A DNA stretch of 15,126 bases from Actinobacteria bacterium ATB1 (GCA_021404985.1 QWHP01000010.1:1-15126), one strand, 5' to 3'. Shown: positions 1-7,373, counted from the stretch's first letter. The notes: a model not told the origin generated them from the sequence alone. A program made the numbers and translations.

Positions 1-2023
1 GAGCATCCAGCTCCCAGAAGCACCGCTCCGACACCTCGGCGGCGACCTCGGCACCCAGGCCGCCGGTCCTGTTCGCCTCGTGCACCACAAGGAGCCTTCC
101 GGTACGACCTACTGAGTCGCATACGAGGTCGGTGTCCAACGGATAGAGCGTCCTGAGGTCGACCACCTCGCAGTCGACACCGTCACGGCCGAGGAGCTCC
201 GCGGCCTCCAGGCTGTGGTGTCTCATCATCCCGTAGGTGACGATCGTCAGGTCTCGGCCGTGCCTGACGACCTCGCCCACGCCGATCGGCAGCTCCCAGG
301 CTCCCTCGGGAACTCGACCTCGGATGGCGCGATATGCCCTCTTGTGTTCGAGGAAGAGGACGGGGTCGGGGTCGGCAATCGCTGTTCGGAGAAGACCGGC
401 AGCGTCTGCGGGGGTGGAAGGCGCAACCACCTTCAGACCGGGGACGTGGCAGAAGAGGCTCTCGATCGACTGGGAGTGGTAGAGGGCGCCGTGCACTCCC
501 CCGCCGTATGGCACTCGGATCACGAGGGGACAAGTGAAGTCACCGTTCGAGCGGTAGTGGATCTTCGCGGCTTCGTTGAGGATCTGGTCGATGGCGGGAT
601 GCACGAAGTCGAGGAACTGGATCTCGGCGACAGGACGCATCCCGTCGAGTGCCATCCCGATCGCCGCGCCGACGATCAGTGATTCGGCGAGGGGCGTGTC
701 GAGTATCCGATCGTCCCCATAGTGTTCTGTGAGCCCCCGGGTTGCGCCGAACACGCCTCCTCGCGGACCGACGTCCTCGCCTAGGATCACGACTCGATCG
801 TCGTCCGCCACCATCTCCTCGAGAGTGTCGTGGATCGCCGTGATGAGGTTCACCTCCTCACCCTCGCCCGACGGAGTCGTGTCGTGCTCGACCTCGACTT
901 GGGCTGCACCCCGCCCTTCGGAGCGGAGCGGCTTGGCGTACACCCGCGTGTAGGCGTCGGCTCTGGACGGTTCGTCCGCTGTCTCGGCCTCCGCCACGGC
1001 GAGGGCGATCTCTGCCATGACGGATTCCTCGATCTCCGTCTCGGCCTCCAAGGGAAGGACGCGTGACTCGATGAGATCCTGGTTCAGGCGGCGAACGGGA
1101 TCCTTCTTGCGCCAGGCCTCGACCTCCTCGGCACTTCGGTAGGTGAGGTCGTTGTCGTCGGAGGTGTGTGCCAGATAGCGGTACGTCTTCGCCTCGACGA
1201 GGGTCGGGCCACCACCGGCACGGGCGCGCTCGATAGCGTCCCGGCAGACGGTGAACACGTCGGTCACGTTCTGCCCGTCGACGATGACGCCCGGCATCGC
1301 GTACCCGGAGGCCCTTTGCGCGACGTCGGCAACGGCTGACTCCTTGGAGAGCGGAACGGAGATCGCGTAGCCGTTGTTCTGGCAGACGAAGACAACCGGA
1401 AGGCGATGGATCCCGGCGAAGTTGAGCGCCTCGTGGAAGTCGCCTTCTGCAGTCGCCCCGTCACCGAAGCTGGTGACAACCACTCCGGGTTCAGCCCGGA
1501 TCTTGCGGGCATACGCGATACCCACGGCGTGGGGAAGCTGCGTCGCGATCGGGGACGAGCCGGTCACGATCCCGCTCGCGCGACTGCCCCAGTGGTTGGG
1601 CATCTGGCGTGCGCCGCTGCAGGGGTCTGCCGCCCGAGCGAGGACACCGAGCAGCACGTCACGCGCCGTGAGCCCGCGCACGAGGACCGCAGCGAGATCC
1701 CGGTAGTAGGGGCACAGGACATCCTCCTCCTGCATGGGCCAGGCCATCCCCACCTGGGCGCCCTCGTGTCCCTGGCACGACACGGCAAAGGGCGCCTTGC
1801 CCTGCCGCTGGAGCGTCCAGATGCGCTCATCGAGCTTCCTCGCGAGAAGCATCGCCCGGTACATGCGCACTGCCTCACCGTCAGAGATACCCGCCCTCCT
1901 GTGTGGAGTCTCGACGTCGAAGCCGACCGACCCGCCCAGGACCGCGGATTTCGTCGTCTGCGCAGCGATGGTCCGCACGTGGGGTCCCTGCGAGGCAATG
2001 GAGACTTCTCCGGCATCCGTCAT
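1..2023 (-). CDS. Fused alpha-beta E1 component of a 2-oxoacid (probably branched-chain) dehydrogenase, 3'-partial
   Basis: This would be the thiamine-diphosphate decarboxylase of a 2-oxoacid dehydrogenase complex. It oxidatively decarboxylates a 2-oxoacid and passes the acyl group to E2 lipoate. I read all 674 codons from the ATG at 2023 to the left edge and found no stop. Residues about 45-360 are an E1-alpha domain with the ThDP/Mg motif GDG (187-189) ending in NN (216-217). A charged linker spans about 361-389. Residues from about 390 (EVNLITAIHDTLEEM) are an E1-beta domain with GEDVG, ending in transketolase C-terminal sequence (TIVTYGMMRHHSLEAAELL). The alpha and beta subunits are usually separate genes. 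The ATG overlaps the stop of the leucine dehydrogenase gene as ATGA, behind an AAGGA ribosome site. That neighbour favours branched-chain 2-oxoacids as substrate; pyruvate or acetoin cannot be excluded. An E2 gene would be expected beyond the left edge. Confidence 0.93.
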   Translation of the reverse strand, partial: MTDAGEVSIASQGPHVRTIAAQTTKSAVLGGSVGFDVETPHRRAGISDGEAVRMYRAMLLARKLDERIWTLQRQGKAPFAVSCQGHEGAQVGMAWPMQEEDVLCPYYRDLAAVLVRGLTARDVLLGVLARAADPCSGARQMPNHWGSRASGIVTGSSPIATQLPHAVGIAYARKIRAEPGVVVTSFGDGATAEGDFHEALNFAGIHRLPVVFVCQNNGYAISVPLSKESAVADVAQRASGYAMPGVIVDGQNVTDVFTVCRDAIERARAGGGPTLVEAKTYRYLAHTSDDNDLTYRSAEEVEAWRKKDPVRRLNQDLIESRVLPLEAETEIEESVMAEIALAVAEAETADEPSRADAYTRVYAKPLRSEGRGAAQVEVEHDTTPSGEGEEVNLITAIHDTLEEMVADDDRVVILGEDVGPRGGVFGATRGLTEHYGDDRILDTPLAESLIVGAAIGMALDGMRPVAEIQFLDFVHPAIDQILNEAAKIHYRSNGDFTCPLVIRVPYGGGVHGALYHSQSIESLFCHVPGLKVVAPSTPADAAGLLRTAIADPDPVLFLEHKRAYRAIRGRVPEGAWELPIGVGEVVRHGRDLTIVTYGMMRHHSLEAAELLGRDGVDCEVVDLRTLYPLDTDLVCDSVGRTGRLLVVHEANRTGGLGAEVAAEVSERCFWELDA

Positions 2024-3090
2024 CTCTGCGGCGTCCTTATCGTGTTCAGCCCGGAGATCTGTCTGATCCGATCCTCCGCGAGCTCGCGGGCGGCGACTGC
2101 CGTCGACACGGAGCCTGCGTCGGCGAGCTCAAAGATCCGCAGTGTGGTCTCGCCGATCGCTGCCACGCGTTCGGCCGACCAGTCACGTCCGTGCCCGAAC
2201 ACCTCGGCTGCCACGTGAATCAGGCCACCCGAGTTGACGACGAAGTCGGGCGCGTAGAGAACACCCTTCTTGGCCATGATGTCGGCCACGTCCTCGTGGA
2301 CGAGCTGGTTGTTCGCCGAACCGCAGACAATGCCGGCATCGAGGGCTTCGACCGCGTCGTCGTCGAAGACGCCGCCGAGGGCACACGGGGCGAGGACGTC
2401 ACACTCGAGGGTGAGAAGGCCCGCCGGATCCAAGATCGAGCAGGGCACGGCGGCGGCGAGTCGCCGGCAAGCATCGGGATCAACGTCCCCGATCGTGATC
2501 CTGCAGCCATCTGCGGCGAGGATGCGGGCAAGGGCACCGCCGACCTTGCCGACACCGAGCACCCCTACGTGCAACCCGTCCAGTCGATCCCGACCCCACT
2601 TGTAGGTCGCCGCCGCCCGCATGGCCGCATGGACCCCCAGCGCCGTCACGGGTGAAGGGTCGCCCCCGCCCCCGGTGGAGGGGGACGTACCGACGACCCA
2701 TTCCGTCTCCCGACGGATAAGGTCCATGTCGGCACGCGTAGTACCGACATCCTCCGCCGTGATGTAGCGGCCACCGAGGGAGTCGACGAACCGTCCGAAT
2801 GCCCGCCAGAGGCGTTCGGATCGCCCGGCAGACGGGTCGCCCATGATCACTGCCTTGCCGCCTCCGAGGTCGAGTCCGGCCAGGGCAGCTTTGTGTGTCA
2901 TCCCCTCGGCCAGTCGCAGGACATCGTCGACGGCATCGAACTCGGTCTCGTAGGGCTGGAGGCGGCAACCCCCGAGTGCCGGTCCGAGGGCGGTGGAATG
3001 GATCGCGACGAGGGCGCGCAGTCCGGAGTTCGAGTCACTGCACAGGACGAGCTCCTCGGCTCCCCTCTCCTCGACCAGCTCGAAGTACAC
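2020..3090 (-). CDS. Leucine/valine dehydrogenase (Glu/Leu/Phe/Val dehydrogenase family)
   Basis: NAD-dependent reversible oxidative deamination of a branched-chain amino acid to its 2-oxoacid, in the cytoplasm. The 356 residues match the short leucine dehydrogenase type. The N-terminal domain has GPALGGCR (36-43), the substrate-side lysine in GMTHKAALAG (K67), the catalytic lysine in LDLGGGKA (K79) and AEDVGTT (112-118). The NAD Rossmann fold has GVGKVG (179-184) and the acidic IGDVD after strand 2. SANNQL and PDFVVNSGG follow, as in the family. The start is GTG at 3088-3090, five bases after a strong GAGGAGG site at 3096-3102. The stop overlaps the start of the fused E1 gene by four bases, so its product would be the substrate of the next enzyme. 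Phenylalanine or valine preference cannot be told from sequence. Confidence 0.92.
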   Translation of the reverse strand: MYFELVEERGAEELVLCSDSNSGLRALVAIHSTALGPALGGCRLQPYETEFDAVDDVLRLAEGMTHKAALAGLDLGGGKAVIMGDPSAGRSERLWRAFGRFVDSLGGRYITAEDVGTTRADMDLIRRETEWVVGTSPSTGGGGDPSPVTALGVHAAMRAAATYKWGRDRLDGLHVGVLGVGKVGGALARILAADGCRITIGDVDPDACRRLAAAVPCSILDPAGLLTLECDVLAPCALGGVFDDDAVEALDAGIVCGSANNQLVHEDVADIMAKKGVLYAPDFVVNSGGLIHVAAEVFGHGRDWSAERVAAIGETTLRIFELADAGSVSTAVAARELAEDRIRQISGLNTIRTPQR

Positions 3091-3095
3091 AGCGG

Positions 3096-3102
3096 CCTCC
3101 TC
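3096..3102 (-). promoter_or_regulatory. Shine-Dalgarno site of the leucine dehydrogenase gene
   Basis: On the minus strand this reads GAGGAGG, followed by five bases (CCGCT) and then GTG. It decides the GTG start at 3090 in the absence of a nearby ATG. Confidence 0.75.
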
Positions 3103-3176
3103 GACCTCGGGCCGGGTGATCGTCTGTGGTTCTGGGAGGGTGGACGTCCCCCCGGGCCACCACAGCCCGAGGAACT

Positions 3177-3201
3177 CTCACCAACGATATCGGCTGGTGA
3201 G
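3177..3201. promoter_or_regulatory. Inverted repeat between the PIG-L and leucine dehydrogenase genes
   Basis: Perfect 7-base arms CTCACCA (3177-3183) and TGGTGAG (3195-3201) flank an 11-base centre that contains the palindrome CGATATCG (3185-3192). It lies 17 bases beyond the PIG-L stop and about 87 bases before the leucine dehydrogenase start, in the only sizeable gap (128 bases) of the five-gene run. There is no T-run on either side. It could be an operator for a separate promoter of the dehydrogenase-E1 pair or a weak transcription-stop hairpin. The sequence does not decide. Confidence 0.45.
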
Positions 3202-3218
3202 CCCTTTCGACGCGCGTT

Positions 3219-4019
3219 TCACGGCCACGGAATCGTGGTTTCTCGCGTTCCCGGCGGGACTCCGCGGCGGATGAACCACTCCGTTCCGAAGGCGACGTTG
3301 AAGGCCTCGTCGGGCATCTGCAGGAAGAAGGAGTCCTCCGGGATCTGGCTCGCGTGCGCACGCATCGCGGCGCGTTTTCGCTCCACCCAGGGCCCGACGT
3401 CGACGGCGGTCGTGATCAGCGAGGAGGGCACGCCCATGTCCATCTCCTCCGGCTCGGGCATCTCCATCTGCGCGCGGAGCTCGTCGGGGACATTGCTCAT
3501 CAGGTCGATCAGATGGTCACGGTCGAGTGTGGCCTCGAGGACCACAGGGGTGCTGGCGAGTGTGGCCGCCGCCACACCGACCTCGTGCACCTTGATGTGA
3601 TCGGGGTGCCCGTAGACACCGTTCTCGTCGTACACGGTGAGGACGTCCGCCGACTCCTCCGTCAGGATCTGGGCAAGTCTTGCCGCGGCCTCGCTCAGGT
3701 CGGCACGCCAGAAACAGCGTGGGTCGTCGTTCGTCAGCTCCCCCATCATCCCCGAGTCGTGGTAGCCGAGGAACTCGACCCGTGTGACTCCGAGGATGCT
3801 TGCGGCGTCTTCGGTCTCTTTCCGGCGCCGGTCCCCGAGCGACTCACCGGATGCCAGGAAGCCCTCGGGTACCTCGCCGACCTCGCCGGCGGTTGCCGTG
3901 ACGAGGACGACCCGGTGACCCTCGTCGGCCGCGCGTGCCATGACCCCGGCCGTCGATATGGCTTCGTCGTCGGGGTGGGCGTGGAACACGACCAGTGTCC
4001 GAGGTGTCTCGCCGCTCAC
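3219..4019 (-). CDS. PIG-L/LmbE family zinc deacetylase (MshB/Mca-like)
   Basis: The family consists of zinc-dependent de-N-acetylases or amidases, including mycothiol enzymes MshB and Mca in actinobacteria. The 266 residues show AHPDDE (14-19) near the N-terminus and YDENGVYGHPDHIKVH (130-145). By family knowledge H15, D18 and H141 are zinc ligands and D17 is the catalytic acid/base. No signal peptide is seen, so it should be cytoplasmic. The reading frame is open further upstream, but that part is Arg/Gly/Pro-rich and overlaps the previous gene. I place the start at GTG (4017-4019), seven bases after GAGGTGG and overlapping the previous stop as GTGA. The substrate is unknown: a mycothiol-pathway role is possible, but nothing else from that pathway is present here. 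Confidence 0.88.
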   Translation of the reverse strand: MSGETPRTLVVFHAHPDDEAISTAGVMARAADEGHRVVLVTATAGEVGEVPEGFLASGESLGDRRRKETEDAASILGVTRVEFLGYHDSGMMGELTNDDPRCFWRADLSEAAARLAQILTEESADVLTVYDENGVYGHPDHIKVHEVGVAAATLASTPVVLEATLDRDHLIDLMSNVPDELRAQMEMPEPEEMDMGVPSSLITTAVDVGPWVERKRAAMRAHASQIPEDSFFLQMPDEAFNVAFGTEWFIRRGVPPGTRETTIPWP

Positions 4020-4783
4020 GTCTCGACCACCTCGGGCGCCGAGAACGTGGCCCTCGCCTTGCGCCCGAACACGCGTATCAGCGGGCGGCGCGGGATGTCG
4101 AGGGCCCGGAGCTCCTCGGAGATCTCGTGCGTACCGAGTTCGAGCTCGAAGCCGGTCATGAATCGGACGCCCACCCTGTCGAACTCCATCCCCCACTCGG
4201 TCCGGCGCGTGACGCCGTCGAGGTGGGAGTAGGCGTCCATGCCGAACCCTCTGCCCCCGGCGGGGATCTGCAGTCCCCCGGTACCCATCGCCATCGAGAT
4301 GATCGGCTTGCCATCGTGAACCCACTCGGCCCGCATGCGCCTGCCGTTGTCGTCGATCTCGGCGTCCGCAACGATCTTCGGGAAGCCCCAGATCTGCCTT
4401 CCCGCCTGGCAGGTGAAGGGCTCGCTCACCGGTAGGCGATGGATGAACGTCCCTGTGGCGTTCGTGTAGAACTCGCGGATCCTGTCCGAACGGGTGCCGC
4501 CCGTGACACCTGCGTGACGCACGCTCAGTGCCACGGCGAACTCGTCATAACGTCCCAGGTCGTTCTCCAGATACTTGATCTGGGCGAGCACCAGCATCGC
4601 CTTACCGGGCAAGGGCTCCGCCGGTTCGAGGCCGCTGTAGGCGATCAGTTCCCGTGCAGCACCGTAGGCCACGAGGAACGATGCGGAGTACGAGTCCATC
4701 TCTGCTACGACGCAGGGCATCGACACCCTGCGCCCCAGAACCTCGTACGAAGTCGGCCCGGCTCGAGTCTCCACGCGATCCAT
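4016..4783 (-). CDS. Acetoacetate decarboxylase family protein
   Basis: A 255-residue protein of the acetoacetate decarboxylase fold. Family features are a YDEFAVALSV strand (E81 is a candidate for the active-site glutamate) and RQIWGFPKIVAD, where K136 fits the Schiff-base lysine. The family also contains enzymes that do aldol or dehydration chemistry, so the reaction is not certain. The start is ATG at 4781-4783 with a purine-rich GGGGAAGAGGGGGA upstream. The gene begins 20 bases after the SRAP stop and ends in a GTGA overlap with the PIG-L gene, so it is probably co-transcribed with both. Leucine breakdown yields acetoacetate, which would fit the dehydrogenase and E1 downstream, but that link is inference. 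Confidence 0.82.
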   Translation of the reverse strand: MDRVETRAGPTSYEVLGRRVSMPCVVAEMDSYSASFLVAYGAARELIAYSGLEPAEPLPGKAMLVLAQIKYLENDLGRYDEFAVALSVRHAGVTGGTRSDRIREFYTNATGTFIHRLPVSEPFTCQAGRQIWGFPKIVADAEIDDNGRRMRAEWVHDGKPIISMAMGTGGLQIPAGGRGFGMDAYSHLDGVTRRTEWGMEFDRVGVRFMTGFELELGTHEISEELRALDIPRRPLIRVFGRKARATFSAPEVVET

Positions 4784-4803
4784 TCCCCCTCTTCCCCTTG
4801 AGC

Positions 4804-5583
4804 TCAGCCGGCCGAGTGTACGGGATTCAGGAGATCCGAACTGTTGTTGCGAACCGACCCGACGTCCTTCGTCACGGGGTACATCTCCAGCGTCTCCTCA
4901 GAAGCAGGGACGAGCATCGTGCGCAGCACTTCGGGGTCGTGTTCCTCGGGGTCGAGCCACGCCGCCCAGAGTTCCTCGGGAAGGATGACCGGCATCCGGT
5001 CGTGGATCGACGCCACGCTCGCGTTCGCGTCGGTGGTGATGATGGAGCATGTTCGGACCCACTCAGCCTCGGGATCGGACTTGTCCTTCCACGTGTCCCA
5101 GAGCCCTGCGAAGGCGAGTGGCATGCCGTCCACGGAATGGATGAAGAAGGGCTGCTTCGATCCGTCCGTCCTCTTCCACTCGTAGAAGCCGTCAGCCGGG
5201 ACGATGCAACGCCGGCGCCGGAACGGGCCCTTGAAGGCATTCTTCGTCGCGACCGTCTCGGCCCTGGCGTTGATCATCCGGTAGCCGATCTTCGCGTCCT
5301 TTGCCCAGTGCGGGATCAGCCCCCATCGGTATCGGTCGAGGGTCCGAACGGGCTCCTCGGCTCGGGCCGGTGTGTCCGAAGCGGTACCCTCGGGCCGGGC
5401 CTGCTCGGGTTGCTCCCGATCCGGCAGCTCGTGATCGGGTAGCTCCTCGGTGACGACATAGACCCTCTGGGATGGTGCAACGTTGTAGTTCTCGCGGAAC
5501 TCTCCGTCGTCGCGGCGCACGTCGACGTCGAAGATCTGCGCCATCTTCGCCGGATCCGTCTTGGTCACGAAGCGCCCGCACAT
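4804..5583 (-). CDS. yedK: SRAP domain protein (YedK/HMCES-like)
   Basis: SRAP proteins crosslink to abasic sites in single-stranded DNA through the cysteine exposed after Met1 removal. This 259-residue protein starts MCGRF (C2) and keeps the other catalytic residues: N105 and E109 in INARAE, E135 in GFYEWK, and H194 in SIHDRMPVI. RWGLIPHWAKD and CIVPADGFYEW are hallmark motifs. The frame continues upstream, but the start must be the ATG at 5581-5583 because the family requires Cys at position 2. AGGA precedes it by about eight bases. Residues about 47-80 are an acidic, proline-rich insert (PDHELPDREQPEQARPEG) that looks like a flexible loop absent from the compact E. coli protein. The gene is divergent from the universal stress protein gene and 20 bases ahead of the decarboxylase-like gene. 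Confidence 0.94.
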   Translation of the reverse strand: MCGRFVTKTDPAKMAQIFDVDVRRDDGEFRENYNVAPSQRVYVVTEELPDHELPDREQPEQARPEGTASDTPARAEEPVRTLDRYRWGLIPHWAKDAKIGYRMINARAETVATKNAFKGPFRRRRCIVPADGFYEWKRTDGSKQPFFIHSVDGMPLAFAGLWDTWKDKSDPEAEWVRTCSIITTDANASVASIHDRMPVILPEELWAAWLDPEEHDPEVLRTMLVPASEETLEMYPVTKDVGSVRNNSSDLLNPVHSAG

Positions 5584-5680
5584 GTGCCGGATCCTACAAG
5601 TGCATTTCTTCCCGATTCGCTCATCATCCGATTCAGGGCTCCGATCGTGTTCCTTGGCAGAGCCGAAGGAAGGGGACCGA
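5584..5680. other. Divergent intergenic region with a direct repeat
   Basis: This 97-base gap must carry both promoters for the SRAP gene (minus) and the stress protein gene (plus). CCGATTC occurs twice in direct orientation, at 5612-5618 and 5628-5634, a 16-base period. I see no convincing -35/-10 pair on either strand. Confidence 0.4.
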
Positions 5681-6571
5681 GTGGACCAGCTCGTCGTTGT
5701 GGGCTTCGACGGGTCACCATCGTCGGAGACTGCACTTGCGCGCGCCACAGCGCTCGGGGCGCGTTTGCGTGTCGTGTCCGGGTCATCGGTCACGCCGTCG
5801 GCGATCGATGGCGTCGACGGATCGTTCGAACACCAGGTCGTGGAGGAGCTCACGGTCCACTCCCTCTTCCATGCCTGCGAGCTCGACGAGATCCCGCTCG
5901 TCGTGATCGGTGAGGACCTCGCCAAACCGGGTTCCCTGATCCGCCAGTCGCTACTGGCTGCTGCACAACGTTGCCGTCACGATCGTCCCTTGGCATGTCT
6001 GCTTGTCGTACGTTCGCATTCCGATGTCGCGGGTTACCGGCGGATTCTCGCCGCTGCGGACGGGACGGTGGGATCAGGTTTCGCCGCGCTCGCTGCGGGG
6101 CGGATCGCAATGCTGACCGGTGCCGAGCTGCGCGTGACACTCGTCGAGCGCCGCAAGAACTTTGACCGGCGACGACTCATCGATTCCCATCCGGGCGACC
6201 CGGACTTCGACCCTGCGAAGTTCCGCATCAACCCGACGAAGGAGAACCCGCGCCTTGCCGAGGCACGTCACTTCATCGAGACCGCCGGCATTCCGGCCAT
6301 GTTCGACTACTTGGTCGGAGACCCCTCGTCTGCCGTGGTGGACGCCGCCCACCGCGGCGGCTATGACCTCCTGGTGAGCGGCCTCGTGGGTGAGCATCCC
6401 GCCAGCACCCGCTTCGACAACGCGGGACGGCTCACCAAGCACATGCTCACCCAGGGAAGGGTCGACCACTTGGTGGTTCTCGACTCGATCACCCTCGGTG
6501 TCGTCGGGGCACGGCGCACCCAGGCTGCACTTCGCAGGTCGGCAGAGATGCTCGTCGGTTCTGGCGCCTGA
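5681..6571 (+). CDS. Tandem universal stress protein (UspA-like), divergent
   Basis: A 296-residue protein with two UspA-like halves. The first begins VDQLVVVGFDGSPSSETALARA (residues 1-22) and is shorter than usual. The second begins around residue 120 (ILAAADGTVGSGFAALAAGR) and ends near VDHLVVLDS (261-269). The usual ATP motif G-2X-G-9X-G(S/T) is not clearly present in either half; the matching region of the second reads SGLVGEHPASTRFDNAGR. Nucleotide binding is therefore doubtful. The start is GTG at 5681, after AGGAAGGGG. The frame is open further upstream, but that part overlaps the divergent SRAP gene. The last 27 residues (270-296) extend beyond a normal Usp domain. Function is a general stress role by family only. 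Confidence 0.72.
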   Translation: MDQLVVVGFDGSPSSETALARATALGARLRVVSGSSVTPSAIDGVDGSFEHQVVEELTVHSLFHACELDEIPLVVIGEDLAKPGSLIRQSLLAAAQRCRHDRPLACLLVVRSHSDVAGYRRILAAADGTVGSGFAALAAGRIAMLTGAELRVTLVERRKNFDRRRLIDSHPGDPDFDPAKFRINPTKENPRLAEARHFIETAGIPAMFDYLVGDPSSAVVDAAHRGGYDLLVSGLVGEHPASTRFDNAGRLTKHMLTQGRVDHLVVLDSITLGVVGARRTQAALRRSAEMLVGSGA

Positions 6572-6599
6572 TCGATACCCGACCTCTTGGGTCCATCAA

Positions 6600-6774
6600 C
6601 TTTCCGAGACCTACCAGCGTGGTCCGTGGCCACCGCTGTTAGTCATCTCCGACGGCGCACCAGGACTCATCAGCGCCATCGAAAGGCGAGATCAAGGCCG
6701 CTCTCTGGGTAATCTTCGACCTGCCCGAGGTGGGCGACGCCAACTTGGGCTGGCTGCCCGATGAGGCCAGGTAG
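6600..6774 (+). pseudogene. IS256-family transposase remnant, central part with internal deletion
   Basis: The frame starting at 6600 encodes PPLLVISDGAPGLISAIE, the conserved core segment of IS256 (mutator-type) transposases. Right after it, one frame over, comes GEIKAALWVIFDLPE, which matches the AEVKADYWAIFDLPE-like segment that lies about 35-40 residues further on in intact actinobacterial copies. So around 100 bases were lost together with the frame. A stop follows at 6772-6774. The fragment begins 28 bases after the stress protein stop. No N-terminal half of the transposase is present. Confidence 0.75.
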
Positions 6775-7103
6775 CCCTGTCGGACAGCGTGCAGGGCGCC
6801 GCGTTGGACTGCTGGCGTTGGACTGCTGGCGTTGTCGGTGACGACAGATCTGGCCGTGCTCATCGAGAAGATGGAGGCCGAAGGGGGCCGGCTTCGTGAC
6901 CCCCCTCATGCCCGGGATCCCGACCCAAGCGATGTGCGGCGGGGGGCAGACCCACGTCGGCCCTGCCCGGTTGACGCAGGGTCCCGACCCGTCTTGGGCG
7001 TGTTCGAGCCACTGATGGATCCTGTGATGCTTTGGAGACGTTCGCCGTGGCCTCCGATTGCCGATCTGTTCACTCAGGAGGCGATGGAGCGGATGCCAGG
7101 TGA
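6775..7103. other. Non-coding stretch between transposase fragments
   Basis: About 330 bases with no recognisable gene. The reading frames on both strands give Arg/Pro-rich sequence typical of non-coding GC-rich DNA and match no family I know. It contains the 14-base tandem repeat at 6801-6834 and is probably the decayed middle of the insertion element or a second unrecognised remnant. Confidence 0.4.
6801..6834. repeat. 14-base tandem repeat, 2.4 copies
   Basis: The unit GCGTTGGACTGCTG occurs at 6801-6814 and 6815-6828, followed by a partial GCGTTG at 6829-6834. The copies are identical, which suggests a recent slippage duplication inside decaying DNA. Confidence 0.85.
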
Positions 7104-7283
7104 TCGGCATCCGCTCCCGACGAGACCTCGGCCATCCGCCTCGTCGGCACCGTACTGTTGGACCAGAACGACGACTGGGCCATCGCGCAATGCCACTACC
7201 TCCCGGAGGAATCCATAGCCCAGATCAGCGCCGGACCCCAGAAGGTCACCACCACGACAACTGTCGCGCTGCGAGCCGCGTAA
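7104..7283 (+). pseudogene. IS256-family transposase remnant, C-terminal end
   Basis: This frame encodes SAIRLVGTVLLDQNDDWAIA followed by QCHYLPEESIAQISAG and a TAA at 7281-7283. This is the typical end of IS256-family transposases (RLVGAVL..Q.DEWA...RYLS..S.A). The frame is closed upstream by a TGA at 7101-7103, so no functional protein can be made. It is the same strand and family as the fragment at 6600-6774, so the two are probably one decayed element. Confidence 0.75.
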
Positions 7284-7329
7284 CCTCTGTTGGCGAAATC
7301 AAGGTCACGCATCCACCACTCCACGGGGC

Positions 7330-7355
7330 CACGGCCGTTGGAAGAACGGGCCGTG
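7330..7355. terminator. GC-rich hairpin after the FAD oxidase operon
   Basis: CACGGCCGTT (7330-7339) pairs with AAC-G-GGCCGTG (7345-7355) through a 5-base loop, giving ten base pairs with one bulged G. It lies about 19 bases beyond the stop of the large FAD oxidase (minus strand). There is no U-tract on either strand, so a classical intrinsic terminator is not fulfilled. In GC-rich actinobacteria, hairpins without a U-tract are common at operon ends. Confidence 0.5.
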
Positions 7356-7373
7356 CGGCCTGTCTTCGCAACA

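Noticed and set aside
215..2655. Several plus-strand frames of 155 to 270 codons
   Set aside because: All antisense to the fused E1 and leucine dehydrogenase genes; no motif and no ribosome site.
3225..3238. Short hairpin CCACG-GAAT-CGTGG at the end of the PIG-L gene
   Set aside because: Five base pairs within coding sequence and no U-tract; too weak to call a terminator.
4020..4325. 102-residue N-terminal extension of the PIG-L gene
   Set aside because: The extension is Arg/Gly/Pro-rich, overlaps the decarboxylase-like gene and precedes the conserved AHPDDE start region. The GTG at 4019 with a ribosome site explains the start.
5584..5925. 114-residue N-terminal extension of the SRAP gene
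   Set aside because: SRAP proteins need Cys at position 2, and the extension would overlap the divergent stress protein gene.
6670..7110. 146-codon open frame on the minus strand in the gene-poor stretch
   Set aside because: It runs opposite to the transposase fragments, has no known motif and a composition like non-coding DNA.
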